Assembly (NCBI GenBank): GCA_029876055.1
Contig: CM056875.1
Span: forward strand, 62,001 to 126,000
Direction of reading: 5' to 3'
Length of the DNA: 64,000 nt
From: Madurella fahalii
Lineage: Eukaryota; Ascomycota; Sordariomycetes; Sordariales
Position numbers and translations under genes: made by a program
Notes under the pieces: model-generated
Seen by the model: only the letters and a program-made list of their open reading frames with translations
Database searches by the model: none
Told to the model about the DNA's origin: nothing
Shown here: one piece after another, positions 34,930 to 45,307 of the stretch
Layout: the number at the start of each line of letters is the position of its first letter
Numbering within the stretch: position 1 is the first letter of the stretch

Positions 34930-35039
34930 AATGAGCGGACAGTGGAAGAGAGAAGAATTGTTGTCGACCACCGACCAGTGTGACACATGAACCCAAGACC
35001 AGCGAGCACCGAGGATGACTAGCGGGACCAGCGAGTAGA

Positions 35040-35071
35040 TATATACTAAGGTAGGTACCTAGGTACCTTAG
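35040..35071. promoter_or_regulatory. TATA-like tract and imperfect palindrome upstream of the oxidase
   Basis: A TATATA tract at 35040-35045 lies about 110 nt upstream of the oxidase ATG. It adjoins arms CTAAGGTA (35046-35053) and TACCTTAG (35064-35071) around a GGTACCTAGG core. This could be a regulator site or merely one of the TACCTAGG repeats common in Sordariomycete promoters. Confidence 0.3.
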
Positions 35072-35493
35072 CAACCAACGCCTCGGAAGCGATCCTCCCG
35101 AATAGGGCATTTCGACGAAGCTAATGCAGTCCGATTACTCGAAATCACGGGTCCCGGCAACACTCCCATGGCCAACTGCATTGCAAGAAGCCCTGCCAAG
35201 GACTGTAGTGATGCAACCCGCCAAGCCGATAGCCACGCACCGGGTTGCTTCGCCGCGTGTTGCCCTAGGCTGCACACGAATTCTCCGGGCTCCAGGTGCG
35301 CTATCGATTGCTAAGAGAGCTAATCTAGGCCAAACTGAGCAAGGTGGTCCAGAAAGAGGCTGCTACCGTGACATGGACTTGATTGCTAGACGGCCAGATG
35401 CACTGCCCGAAATGACCAACTCTTCATTGGCAAAAAAAAAAAAAAAAAAAAGGGTTTTTCCAATTGCGCAATAGACTCGTTCCAGCGGCCGCC
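35072..35493. other. Intergenic region with A20 tract
   Basis: Gap between the oxidase promoter and the 3' end of the CorA-like gene. A run of 20 A lies at 35432-35451, about 43 nt beyond that gene's stop codon. No gene is recognised. Confidence 0.5.
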
Positions 35494-36870
35494 CTAAAAC
35501 TCAATCGTCTGCCCCCGCCGTTCCTTCTTCTTCTGGACGTACATCCACACTGCGTAGAGCACGAAGACCAGCGCGGTAAGAGGCGCTGTAACCGCCCAAA
35601 ACAGGGCGAACTGTGGTCTAGTGCCCACAGAGATGCTGCCACTGCCTAGCGCTTCGTCCCACGCAAATAGTGGGGTGGAGAAGAGGGCAGCGACAAAGCT
35701 CCCAGGCAGGAAGAACATGGCGACGAGTGCGAGCATCTTCATGGATGACGAGTCCTGCAGGCTGGACGCCGCGATGCTCCGCGTCGCCTTGGCCGTGTCG
35801 AAGGCGATTGCGTTGTCTTGCTGCGCAATTAAATGGAACAACGCGGCAATTTGGATCTGCACGCGCTGCTGCATATATGCCGTTTCGACCGCTTGCATCT
35901 GGACCCGGTGGCGAAGGAGGTCGATGTGTGATCTTGAGAAGCCCCCGTCATGAAGGACACTTTCACCCAGATTCTTAGTTCCCATGTCGCTGAGGTACAT
36001 CGGACCCCGAATTTGCGCCTGAGAATGCTGTTGGATAAACTCGTTGAGGGCCTCAATAACTTTCATCTTGCGGGTCCCGTTAGCCAGCTTGGCGGCGCAT
36101 CCGCTCATGTCCGCCGAGAGGTGACCGAGCTCGCCAGCTGCTGGCTGTGTTTGACGGCGTGTGCTAAAACGGTGATGCCCGGTCCGCTCCTCCACTTTTC
36201 GTACGGCTGTCTTGATGTCCTCGAGTGTGCTGTCGAGCTCTTGTGCAAGCATCAGGCTACACAGCAAAGCCGGGAACATGGCGTGGCTTGCGCTGGCCCG
36301 GGCCCATTTGGATTGGAGGATACGTCGCAGTATTATCCGCTCCTCACCCTCGGCGAATATGATGGCACACGTTTGGGATGGTGCCTCTGACCTGGGTTCG
36401 GCATAGGACCATGCAACGGCGAGCTTGGGGTGATAGGTGGCCGTGAAAACTTGTATCTCACCCTGCAATCCGAGCGCCGAGACGCCAGTGAAGCAGCTTC
36501 GGGCATAATTGAAGGCATCCCTGAGCCTCCAAGCACCCGTTAAGCGTTCCAGGACCTTTGTAGGTGGCCCCGAGCGCCCCGTTTGTGGATCCTGGCCAAC
36601 CCAAACAAGACGAACTGATCGAGTATAAGCGCCACCTGGAAATTGTTGATACGTGGGTTCCTCAAGCCAGCTGTCGATGTCTGCCGAAGAAATATTTCTA
36701 TTTTCCACGATCGAGGATGCGAGGTAGTCGTGGTCATCAACCCAGACCTCGGTCACCTCAGAAATGGGCGCCTTTGGAACATCGTACTTTTCCCAGAGGC
36801 TGTGGTCTCCGAAATGCTGAACCAGGTCTCGCATTGCAAGTGAGATAGGCCAGAGTGTTGAAGCAGGCAA
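35494..36870 (-). CDS. CorA-like membrane protein
   Basis: Single-exon frame of 458 residues from 36870; a second Met at residue 13 is a possible alternative start. The N-terminal 330 residues are soluble and mixed, with a helical region before the membrane. The C-terminus carries two transmembrane helices, the first in the context MKMLALVAMFFLPGSFVAALFSTPLFAW and the second near ALFWAVTAPLTALVFVLYAVW. This layout, and the MFFLPGSFVAA stretch, is that of the heterogeneous fungal CorA/ZntB-like group. The classical GMN motif of true Mg2+ channels is not present at the first-helix end, so metal transport is uncertain. Many such fungal proteins have no known role. Confidence 0.75.
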   Translation of the reverse strand: MPASTLWPISLAMRDLVQHFGDHSLWEKYDVPKAPISEVTEVWVDDHDYLASSIVENRNISSADIDSWLEEPTYQQFPGGAYTRSVRLVWVGQDPQTGRSGPPTKVLERLTGAWRLRDAFNYARSCFTGVSALGLQGEIQVFTATYHPKLAVAWSYAEPRSEAPSQTCAIIFAEGEERIILRRILQSKWARASASHAMFPALLCSLMLAQELDSTLEDIKTAVRKVEERTGHHRFSTRRQTQPAAGELGHLSADMSGCAAKLANGTRKMKVIEALNEFIQQHSQAQIRGPMYLSDMGTKNLGESVLHDGGFSRSHIDLLRHRVQMQAVETAYMQQRVQIQIAALFHLIAQQDNAIAFDTAKATRSIAASSLQDSSSMKMLALVAMFFLPGSFVAALFSTPLFAWDEALGSGSISVGTRPQFALFWAVTAPLTALVFVLYAVWMYVQKKKERRGQTIEF

Positions 36871-37540
36871 ATATCTTGCGTAGGCGTGGAAACCAAATAC
36901 GATCCGGTCAACTGGATTGGGTGTAAATGAGGAAAATATGACGAACCGGCCAGTTGTTCATGTTTCTATTCACCTCGGCGACTTATAAACCTCAAGACCG
37001 ATGCCTGGCGAGTCCTAGGTAGGCTGTGCAACAGCCACCTCATAACCAGCCAGGGATGATGCGGGGAAACGATCAGCAAGGGATAATTGAGTAATACCCT
37101 TGGCACGGTTCCATCTCACATTTCTTGAGGCGCGATGCATCGACAACCTTTTCATGCCTTTGCCGTTGAACCGTGACGAAGATCCATTACTAAGGTACAA
37201 AACGACGGAGACGAGTAGTGTCATCGCTCCCGCTTTCAACAACAGAGCAAATGATATCGGAGAGAATTTTCAACTGAGGTAACCGTTTTAATGATGTGGC
37301 AGTGTTCAAGCTTCGGCTACGCCACCACCACCACCACCACCACCACCACCACCACCACGCTATCGATGTGACGCAAAGGATCCCTGCAAGGCATCTCGGG
37401 CCATTAAGTTGTACGATTGCTCCGTGCCCACGGAGGGAAAAGACTTAGATGCAAGAACCACTTGTTTTCACCTTTTTGCCCCCTGTTCAAAATTCAAAGT
37501 TTGCATGTATTCGTTAATGGCTCTAGCAATTTTCCGGTGC
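36871..37540. other. Intergenic region with trinucleotide microsatellite
   Basis: Upstream of the CorA-like gene and downstream of the F-box gene. It contains the CCA repeat listed separately. No gene is recognised. Confidence 0.5.
37322..37358 (+). repeat. (CCA)n microsatellite, about 12 units
   Basis: An uninterrupted CCA/CAC tract within the gap between two minus-strand genes. It lies outside any frame I support. Confidence 0.9.
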
Positions 37541-38587
37541 TCATGGCCGAACAGGCACAGGCCACGTCCCCTCCATGATTACCGTCTCGCCCTGTTCATC
37601 TTGCTGTCGTCTTATGGCATCCCATTTCACGGCGATTTCAACGTCCTTGTCGTGCTGCTCAACCGGGAGATAAGCCCACTTCTGCTGCTCTGTAAGCCAG
37701 CTCCGGTTCGGCAAGAATGCTTCTAGCATGTAGTAATTGTCTCGATGATACGGAAATTCAACAGTCGGCGGCCCACTTCGCTCCAGAAAAGTGTCTGTGC
37801 CGGCCCGCACATCCTCATCCGTCATGCGAAAACGACGTCGCCTGTTTCCCTTGTTCTGACCATGACGTCGGATGGACCGTGTGGTGGAGTCGAGATGCGC
37901 CTCAAGTACCCTGGCGTACCATAAAAGGCTGGTCAACGACTTGACGACGATGCGTGCATTCCGAGCAAGTAGTTCCTGGTTCCACGCCGGAAAGTTGCCG
38001 CGGGGAACCATGCGAATGGGCTCCCCATTGTCAAGATTGTCTTGCCAATAGGCGAAATCGACCACGATGCACAGGAAGTTCCATCGCGGCAAGCAGGTCA
38101 AGCACGTGCAGATGAGGGAAGTATCGGGTGGCTGGATGTGTTGATACGGCCTCCTGGAAGCTGCAAGAAGCTCTGGGCGCTCGGGCTTTTGAAAGATTGC
38201 ACGGGCAGACGGATCCATGTTTTCCATGAGGACTGGCCGCAAAAAGCATCGTTCGATGGTGGAGTACCGAAGTTTGACGATGCTCTTGCAGATGCTGGCC
38301 TGCTCTTCAAGAACGAAGGTGTGGAGAGACCTGCTCACACAGGAAAGTGCAAAGATATCGCTAGGACGCAAGGTCGTCAAAATGGCCATCAGAATCTCGT
38401 ATGGTAAATCCAGGAACCCCCGGGCTTCAGCGGCAGAACCCTTCCCCTTCCTCCCGAGCTTCCTGCGCCGACGTTCGGTTCGTTTGGAATGGGATTCGAG
38501 GGATTCTGTCAAATCGTCTACTAGAGGAAGATCGCTGTCATATTCATTCGCAGACACATGGCGGCGGCGGGTATTCCGGGTCGGCAT
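37541..38587 (-). CDS. F-box protein
   Basis: Single exon of 348 residues when started at MPTRNTRRRH (38587); an upstream Met at 38656 would add 23 unlikely residues. A basic, Arg-rich N-terminus (RTERRRRKLGRKGKG) leads into an F-box at about residues 57-97 (LDLPYEILMAILTTLRPSDIFALSCVSRSLHTF). The remainder shows CxC/CLxC cysteines (LICTCLTCLPRW) and no WD40 or LRR repeats. The F-box implies a substrate receptor for an SCF ubiquitin ligase. The target is unknown. Confidence 0.85.
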   Translation of the reverse strand: MPTRNTRRRHVSANEYDSDLPLVDDLTESLESHSKRTERRRRKLGRKGKGSAAEARGFLDLPYEILMAILTTLRPSDIFALSCVSRSLHTFVLEEQASICKSIVKLRYSTIERCFLRPVLMENMDPSARAIFQKPERPELLAASRRPYQHIQPPDTSLICTCLTCLPRWNFLCIVVDFAYWQDNLDNGEPIRMVPRGNFPAWNQELLARNARIVVKSLTSLLWYARVLEAHLDSTTRSIRRHGQNKGNRRRRFRMTDEDVRAGTDTFLERSGPPTVEFPYHRDNYYMLEAFLPNRSWLTEQQKWAYLPVEQHDKDVEIAVKWDAIRRQQDEQGETVIMEGTWPVPVRP

Positions 38588-39305
38588 TTTGATGTTAAGA
38601 GGAGATGGGGAGAAGAGGAAACAGGAGAAAAACCAGGTACCTAAAGGTTTGAGCACCTGTCAAGGCGAAAAGGTTCGCCTTGCGGTCTGCTTTGGCGACA
38701 GTTGGCCACAACTGGCAAAATAACCAGTCCTGCCCCTTCTGATGATATTGGGCTCCATACGGTAATTATCGTAATTACTGCGGGGTAGTTGAGGCTGCGG
38801 CTACTGCGTAAAAAAAAAGTGAACCCTTCTATTAGTGCCGGCTGAACCAGGGTGTTAGATGGTTTAAGAACGAGCCCAGTTGTGTGCTGCATTTGTATCC
38901 GCCAATTCTCCAATCCACACCGGAATACAACCCCTAACCTCAGAGGCCATTCTACTTACTTGCCCAACGTTGACCGCTATAACATTTTATTAGTGATCAG
39001 TGGGACTAAGCAGTGAATCCTGTGTGGGTTGTGCGTAGCCTAATTATGGAGAGTTCACTACGTTTTACACCATGATTTGCGTCAACTTCCATGACCTGTT
39101 TCGATCCCAGATCGTCCTCTGCTAAATTCACGTATAGCCCTCCAGAGAAACTTTCTAGTTGTCAAGCCAAACAGTTTCCGGCCGTCTATCTAATGCCTTT
39201 TTTCTTTTTCTTTCTTCCCTACCCCCCCCCCCCCCCTTTTTTTTTCCTGCCTTAAGGACTTGTTGACTAATTATAATTCATAATTATGACCCTGCCTCTC
39301 ACACC
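38588..39305. other. Intergenic region with C/T homopolymer tracts
   Basis: It contains a pyrimidine run at about 39197-39246, with about 16 consecutive C followed by T, beyond the 3' end of the second MFS gene. No gene is recognised. Confidence 0.5.
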
Positions 39306-41212
39306 TCAGGTAGTTGCAAAGTTCAATGGACCTGCCTTAACCCGCATCGCCTTCCCCCACCGGAGAAGGATCAGAACGAAGGTGAGGGCGGCTGCGCAGA
39401 CGGCTGCCTGGATGCCGAAACTCAACTTAGTGCCCTGCGCTTCAGCCCACGTCACTTGGAAATAACTGACGATAAACCCCCCTACGGTACGAGCCATGTT
39501 CAGCCATGCCGACACCTCCCCTGATGCTTCAGGGTAGCTGTCAAGGCAGTAACTGCTCAGCGCTACCGTCGTTATCATGATCCCAAAGACATACAAGCCC
39601 CAGCACACACTCGTCACCATGTAGTGCCACGTGTTCTCGAAGCATTGTCCGATGAGTGCAAGCCCGATGATGATGAAAGGCAGCGAGAAGAACACGGCAC
39701 GCAGCCGAACCTCGGGTTCAAAGTGGCCCTTATGCGCGCGAATGTATTGTCTTGCCAGCGCATCGTGCATCCAATGGCCCGTCACCTCACCCAGTATCAC
39801 CGCGACCACTGGTGTGAAATAGAAGAACCCAATCTGCCTCTGGCCAAACCCGTAGAGCGGGCCGACGAATATGGCGAGCGTTGTGTTAATGCCCACCGCC
39901 CATGCGAATGTCTGGAAGATGTAGTCTGGTTAACACCTTTGTTCTTAATGTTTCCATCATCGCCTTGCTCCGGCAAGCGGACTACGGACTTACAAGGGCA
40001 TAAAAGAGGCAGGAAATTGCCACAGTTGGCTTCAGCAGCACGCTAACTGTGCGCCAACATGCCTGTCCAAAAGTGTTTCGGAGATGCCGTGACTTCCACT
40101 GTGCTGTTCCCGTCAACCGCGCAATTCGGCTGCCTCGCCTAGGCTGCTCTTCTGCTGGGATGTCGCGGTCGTAATATGTCTCCTCCAGGAAACAAACCAC
40201 GAGAACCAAGCCCAAGACGTTCATGGCAAAATACACCCAGAATGGCACCGGCCATCCTTGTGTCTCGGTCATGAAGGCAGCTAGCAGCGGCCCAACGTAT
40301 GGACTTATGACGATGAGCGACCTTAAAAAGTTTCCCTATCAGTCTCCAAATCTGAAAGCACGAGATTAGTTAGAGGCAGTTTGCGGGACGCACTTACGCC
40401 CAGATGTTTATTTTGCGCGCCTGTTCATGAAAGAAGAATATGTCTTTGATAAACATGAGTCCCCCCGCTTGGCTAACGGTGGAAAAGAACCCATTCAGAA
40501 TGCGAGCGGCCATAAAGGACTCGAAAGTGGTCGCGCCGGCGCACCACGCTGCTGTCGCTGTAGAGATAATCAGAAACCAAAACACAACTGGAAGGCGGCC
40601 AAAAAAGGCGCTGAGCATGACAACTGAATAATAGGCCTGTAGTCAGTTGGCAGTCCTTCTACACTAGGAGTCTCCATCCCGTCGAGCCGACGGTAGACAG
40701 GCCAACTTACCAATCACCCCGCCCGCACCGAGCATAAAGACATTTCCAGCCTGCGAATGGTTGACATAGTCCGGCGTTGTGTGCCACTCCCTACGCTTGA
40801 TCAGACGGGTCCCTATCTCCTACATTGAGTCCATCAAATACTCCCGAAGAGGGTCGGCTTACTCGGCTTGCGGCGCGAGGGTCACGGCGCCGGTTGCGCT
40901 CCCATAATCAGGGAGGAACGATACAAGCGACACAACAAGGAGAATCAAGTGTTTCTTGATCCAAGTCCAATTGAGAGGGTCGTTGCAGTCGTCCGTTGGC
41001 TGCGGGATCAGAACTGTATGCCCGTCTCTGGCGAGTTTGAGGCCCGAATTCTCGATGGCGTCTTCGTTGTCAATGTCAACGACGTAGCCCTCAGCCTCCC
41101 GAAACTCATGGACACGTTCTGCTTTGTCTCGCACAGGTATATTCTTGCGAGTCTGTTTCGACCAGGTCCGATCCTCATCCATCTTCTCACTGGATGGCTG
41201 TTTGTCGGCCAT
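39306..41212 (-). CDS. MFS transporter, DHA1-type
   Basis: Five exons (41212-40863, 40790-40711, 40623-40398, 40321-39994, 39911-39306) give 529 residues. A hydrophilic N-terminus of about 85 residues, ending DPLNWTWIKKH, is the usual entry of fungal drug:H+ antiporter-like MFS proteins. About 12 transmembrane segments follow. Signature-like stretches are GRLPVVFW, RILNGFFSTVSQAGG and ISPYVGPLLAAFMTETQGW. The substrate is unknown; it could be export of a metabolite or import of a small carbon compound. Intron 3 is abnormal: its good TTTCAG acceptor leads into a stop within four codons, and only a TTAAG 30 nt further on gives the conserved frame. Confidence 0.8.
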
Positions 41213-42256
41213 GGTCCCAGTACCAGTCGTCCAGGCTGTTAACCTTGTTATGGATAAGTCTGTATTCCTTGTCGGGGTTTACGGGTTCAAGCGATGAGAA
41301 ATTTTTGCAGGGCCAGCTTGGGGCGGGAGATGTGGTGTTAATCTACCAACCCAGCACTTCACCTTTCCTCCGCACAGACACGCCCGGATCTGTTACACAG
41401 CACCTACCAAGCGCATCGACAAGGTACCCATGATGGCAAGGATCCGGTTAAATACTACCTTCATCTTGACAGTACCATACATGTAGCAATATGATAAGCA
41501 GTCATGCTGACACGCGTCGCCAAGAACATCAAGCCGCTCCGTCCCTATCGTACCATCAATGGGCAAAGCAAAAGAGACCTATACGTGCACAATCGCAAAG
41601 TGTCCAAAGAATGTCCCGGCAGAGGAGCACCATGCATAAACCCGTGCAGTTGACATTGATGTATTTCCAAACCCGTGGCTGGCTATAGAACCATTATATT
41701 ATCGACCGCGGGTGCATAGTGAAGGTACTGCAGTTCGTCAGCGATCACTGGTCTGATTGACACGAGGCGCTAAATCCCCACAGGGTCCGGCATAGATGAA
41801 GCTCTGGTCAACTCGAGTAGAACCATTGCAGCAGCATCCGAGCCAATAAGCCAATTGTACTGGACTATATATGAAGTACGGATCTGCCGGAGCAGTACAT
41901 TTAACCCTGCCCGTTTTTGAGTCCTGGTCCATATCGCACCTGCTAAACCGGATCGCCAGAAGAGGGAGAAAGATGAGGTGGTAAAGAAAAATGACATTAC
42001 TCGGCCACTCCGGGCTCTGCGCCGGGCTATAATATTAGCGTAAACTGCACTGGGTAAAAGGAGGGAAAAAAAAAAAAAAAAAAAAACGCACCAGGTCAAC
42101 GTGATCGGAGGGTAAAGAGAAAGGAGGTTAGTAGCTAGTAATTAGTTCACAGTAAAAGCTGTTTACTTATTAATCAATCTCCCCGTGGTCCTGAACATCA
42201 TGATACTAGTAAAGATTGCGAGATTGTATTCTACAGTTCCATATAACAGTACAATC
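41213..42256. other. Intergenic region with A-tract
   Basis: It holds the 5' region of the MFS gene and the 3' flank of the three-repeat secreted protein. A run of about 20 A lies near 42067-42086. No gene is recognised. Confidence 0.5.
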
Positions 42257-44106
42257 TCAAATCCAAGGCATGGTCGGGCCCCTGTCCATCGGTTGTGGCA
42301 ACGTCGTCCAAGTCAACGAGGTAATCGGCAACACCACTTCAGTGACCCCCAATGGCAAACGGCACGATTCTCTCCCGACTGAAGTCTCGCAAATCTCTGC
42401 TGGTATCTGCTTCTCTACTGTTGCATTAAACATAATCCTGTTGTATACCAGAATGTCAGTTCTCAATTCGTTAAGGTAGACGAGGCCTCGCTAATGGGAT
42501 CGGATTCAGGACAGGACTCACGCATGGCTTGGGTCTCGGTCGTCGCAATACCACTGCACCTGGAACGATATATTATGATTTTCTCGATCTAGTAAGTATT
42601 TGCAGCCAACAAGCTGCCATGGGAGGGGTTCGGGACCGGCACTACACTCATGCCAGGCCCCATCATCCACAATCGGGATTTGATGAAGCTGGTATGTGTC
42701 CGCCGGGCCGGGGTTGTGCAGACTAAACGACCCCGTGAGGGACGTTTCGTTGCTATCGTTGACTGATAATTCAATCTGGTATTCTCGCAACGTCATGGTG
42801 GTCGTGTTCGTAAGCGACTCGATTGTGCAACTTCGGGTGTAGTACGTGTGTGGCATCAGGGGAGCATCGCCCTCGTACCCGGTAAATGTCACCGGTGCCA
42901 CGGCGAGGCTGCAGTTGTAGTCAGTTGCCGCACCAACCGTTTCCCCTTCGCTGTCGTGGATGGCCGTGTTCACAGGGCTGCCGCACTCGAGGCTGATGTT
43001 GGTGTAACCAATACCAGAGAAGTGGTCCCTAAAATCCACGCAGTGAGCACAATACAATGAGAGCATCGCAGCAAGGAGGGCAAACGTACGGTTCGACACC
43101 GGCAACGCCATCCGAGCACCCCCATGCCTGCCGGACACCGAAGACCCCATAGATGGTATCAACACTCACATCGACCCAGGAATCATTTGATGGCAAGTTG
43201 CTTCCATCTTGCGCTATACAACGCACCCATGGGGCCGACCCATTGTTATCAGCATCCTTTAGGAGATCGACTCTCGCGGAACACTTCATATTTTCGCCAT
43301 CTGAGATGCTGATCATGTCCAGAGACAGGTCATAGAACATTTCCGTCACGTTCTGCCGCTGGGCAAAGTGATGTTGATACAGAAGGCTGTTGACCTGCCA
43401 CTCCGGATCGTAGGAGCGGTCAACACACCGCCGAGCTCGCTCTCGAGGTGTATACGGCCGGAGCGGCAGCTGAGGATAGATTGCCACCGGGGTCGAGAGG
43501 CCGGCAGGGATCTGGGAACCGCCCATGATGCACAAGGTCTCCTGCCCGCGAGGAGCCTCCCAGTCGTCTATACAGCCTTGTATGAGGGGCGTCTCCCATA
43601 ACCCGCTTGCAGCAAATACAAGGCTAGGCGTAGTCAGTTTTATCCTCTAGTATCAGACATTATAGGGTAGGGGATTTGGTGGCCAACCTTGACGAGTTGT
43701 CACACGACCAGCTCCCCTTGAGCCGCATTTCCAAGTCGGGAAGACTGAACTGGAAATGCAAGTCCGGAATGCTGCAATTGTGCCAGATGCTCAAGGCTTC
43801 CGGGCCCTTGGGGTCCAGCTCGATGTCCTCCGCCGTGCAATTCGCCCATAGGCCTGTCGCCAAATTAATTGTCGGAAACCTAACATCTCCCTGCGTTCCG
43901 CCGCTGGAGCTGTTCACAACCACCATTGTTGAGCCATAGATACGCCATGACGGACGGGTAAGCGAGATGTCTAGGCATTCTTCAGGAGTGGGAATGGTCG
44001 CCGTGGGATCCGGCGGATACTGGCGCTGATGTATCGATGCGGCATAGCAAACCGTGATAAGTATCAGGGAGCCCAAAACAACACGAAGCCCAGCGAAGTG
44101 CGTCAT
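42257..44106 (-). CDS. Secreted protein with three Cys/Trp repeats, unknown function
   Basis: Four exons (44106-43688, 43623-43090, 43028-42522, 42437-42257) give 546 residues. All junctions keep phase; the introns are 64, 61 and 84 nt. A signal peptide (to about residue 23, ending in a VCYAAS region) starts the protein. Three related units follow, near residues 25-165, 231-333 and 397-503. Each has paired cysteines around a W-x-x-C motif, then a F-x(4)-W-x-C strand (SWSC, AWGC, WYCDD), then a final xLxC or IxxC. Many N-x-S/T sites suggest heavy glycosylation. Without the 61-nt intron at 43089-43029 the locus reads as two overlapping genes. No enzyme motif is visible. It may be a wall or matrix protein. 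Confidence 0.7.
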
Positions 44107-45307
44107 ATTGTTCCGACCGCAAGGGCTGATCGAATGGAGAAAGCTTAGCACACGCTCGCACGTCCAACTTCTTGAGCGGCAGACGACAAGCTACATGTAT
44201 GTGTCACTTTCCGCGGAGAGCACCTGTAGCGACACGTCTACCCAGTCTAGAAGAGCGAGTAAGTATCCAGCGGACAATCGGATAAACTGTTCGAGAGGGT
44301 AGACCCGCTGGTGGGCCTGCCGCGACTCAGGCTAAAAATTGTCTGAAAGACTGATGCATCCGCAGAAATAACGATCCATCTGGAGCTTAGCCTAAGGTGA
44401 TCCGGGTGTAGACGGTGTGCCTGGTTGAAAGGTTTTGTTTCTCCGATATATATTGCGATGTAAGCGATGGCCCGGCAGCATGTCGCTCCCTTAGTCTATT
44501 TTGTCTATAATTCATCCCTCCTTGCCCGGCTCACATCCCATCATGGATTCGATAAAGCCTATTGTGCGGAATGATTCAAGTTCTTGACTGAAAATTTGTC
44601 ACTTGAGCGGATTCGGATCTGAGGTACCGTTGCTACGTAAAGAGCCAAAGATTTTATGGATTAAACCAGGATCGAACGTACTCTAGACCCTTTAAGTAAT
44701 GGTAAGTAGTACTATTTCCCTGTGCGTGCTATTGCAATATCTGAGTACAATGCTGCACGTGGTAAGAGAAACAGTGCTATGTCACCGCGAACATAATGAT
44801 TGGGAACTTGGAGTTTAGTACTACTTCTACTAGTATAGTCTGATCTAACTACATAGTTTTCATGAATCTTCCGCGATATTTGACGAAACAGAACCTATAG
44901 AGGACTCTCTACATCTACTTGGAGCTTTCTAGAGAATGAAAAACTCATGCCAATACATTGACGGGACATCCGAAGCCTCGTCCAATACTATCAAGAATCG
45001 TCCAATTCTACAGCCTTCAGGTATATGGCTACTACCAGGGGTTCAACCGACCCCTTAGTGCTCTTCTAATAGCATAGTAAAGATAATCATATAGCCAATG
45101 GAAATACAGGCGTATTGGGTACTAAAGAGTCTGTGAGATTCAGTGCATTGCAAAGTTTTGTCCGAAGTCGAATGGATGCTCTCGGTTTGCAAAACTCTCG
45201 GCATTCACATTCATATGGGTTGAGAGCGCTGTAGAGAGGTTTCTTCAGGCTCTGACTTGAATGACGTTTATTGATGGAGAGCAATTCTTATCATACTAAG
45301 TATGCGT
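44107..45307. other. Gene-free stretch
   Basis: 1.2 kb of AT-rich sequence between two minus-strand genes. It includes the upstream region of the three-repeat protein and the 3' flank of the alcohol dehydrogenase. Nothing is recognised. Confidence 0.5.

Noticed and set aside
37322..37358. CRISPR-like short repeat array
   Set aside because: It is a simple CCA microsatellite without spacers, in a eukaryotic genome.
43029..43089. C-terminal coding tail (ending LIVLCSLRGF) of the upstream exon
   Set aside because: It is the read-through of the same intron and ends in a stop one base after its acceptor; it has no resemblance to the repeat units.
42518..43111. A separate secreted-protein gene starting at 43111 (MALPVSNRTFALL)
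   Set aside because: The apparent signal peptide lies in a GT-AG intron of 61 nt. Removing it joins the flanking exons in phase and avoids an overlap of two same-strand genes.
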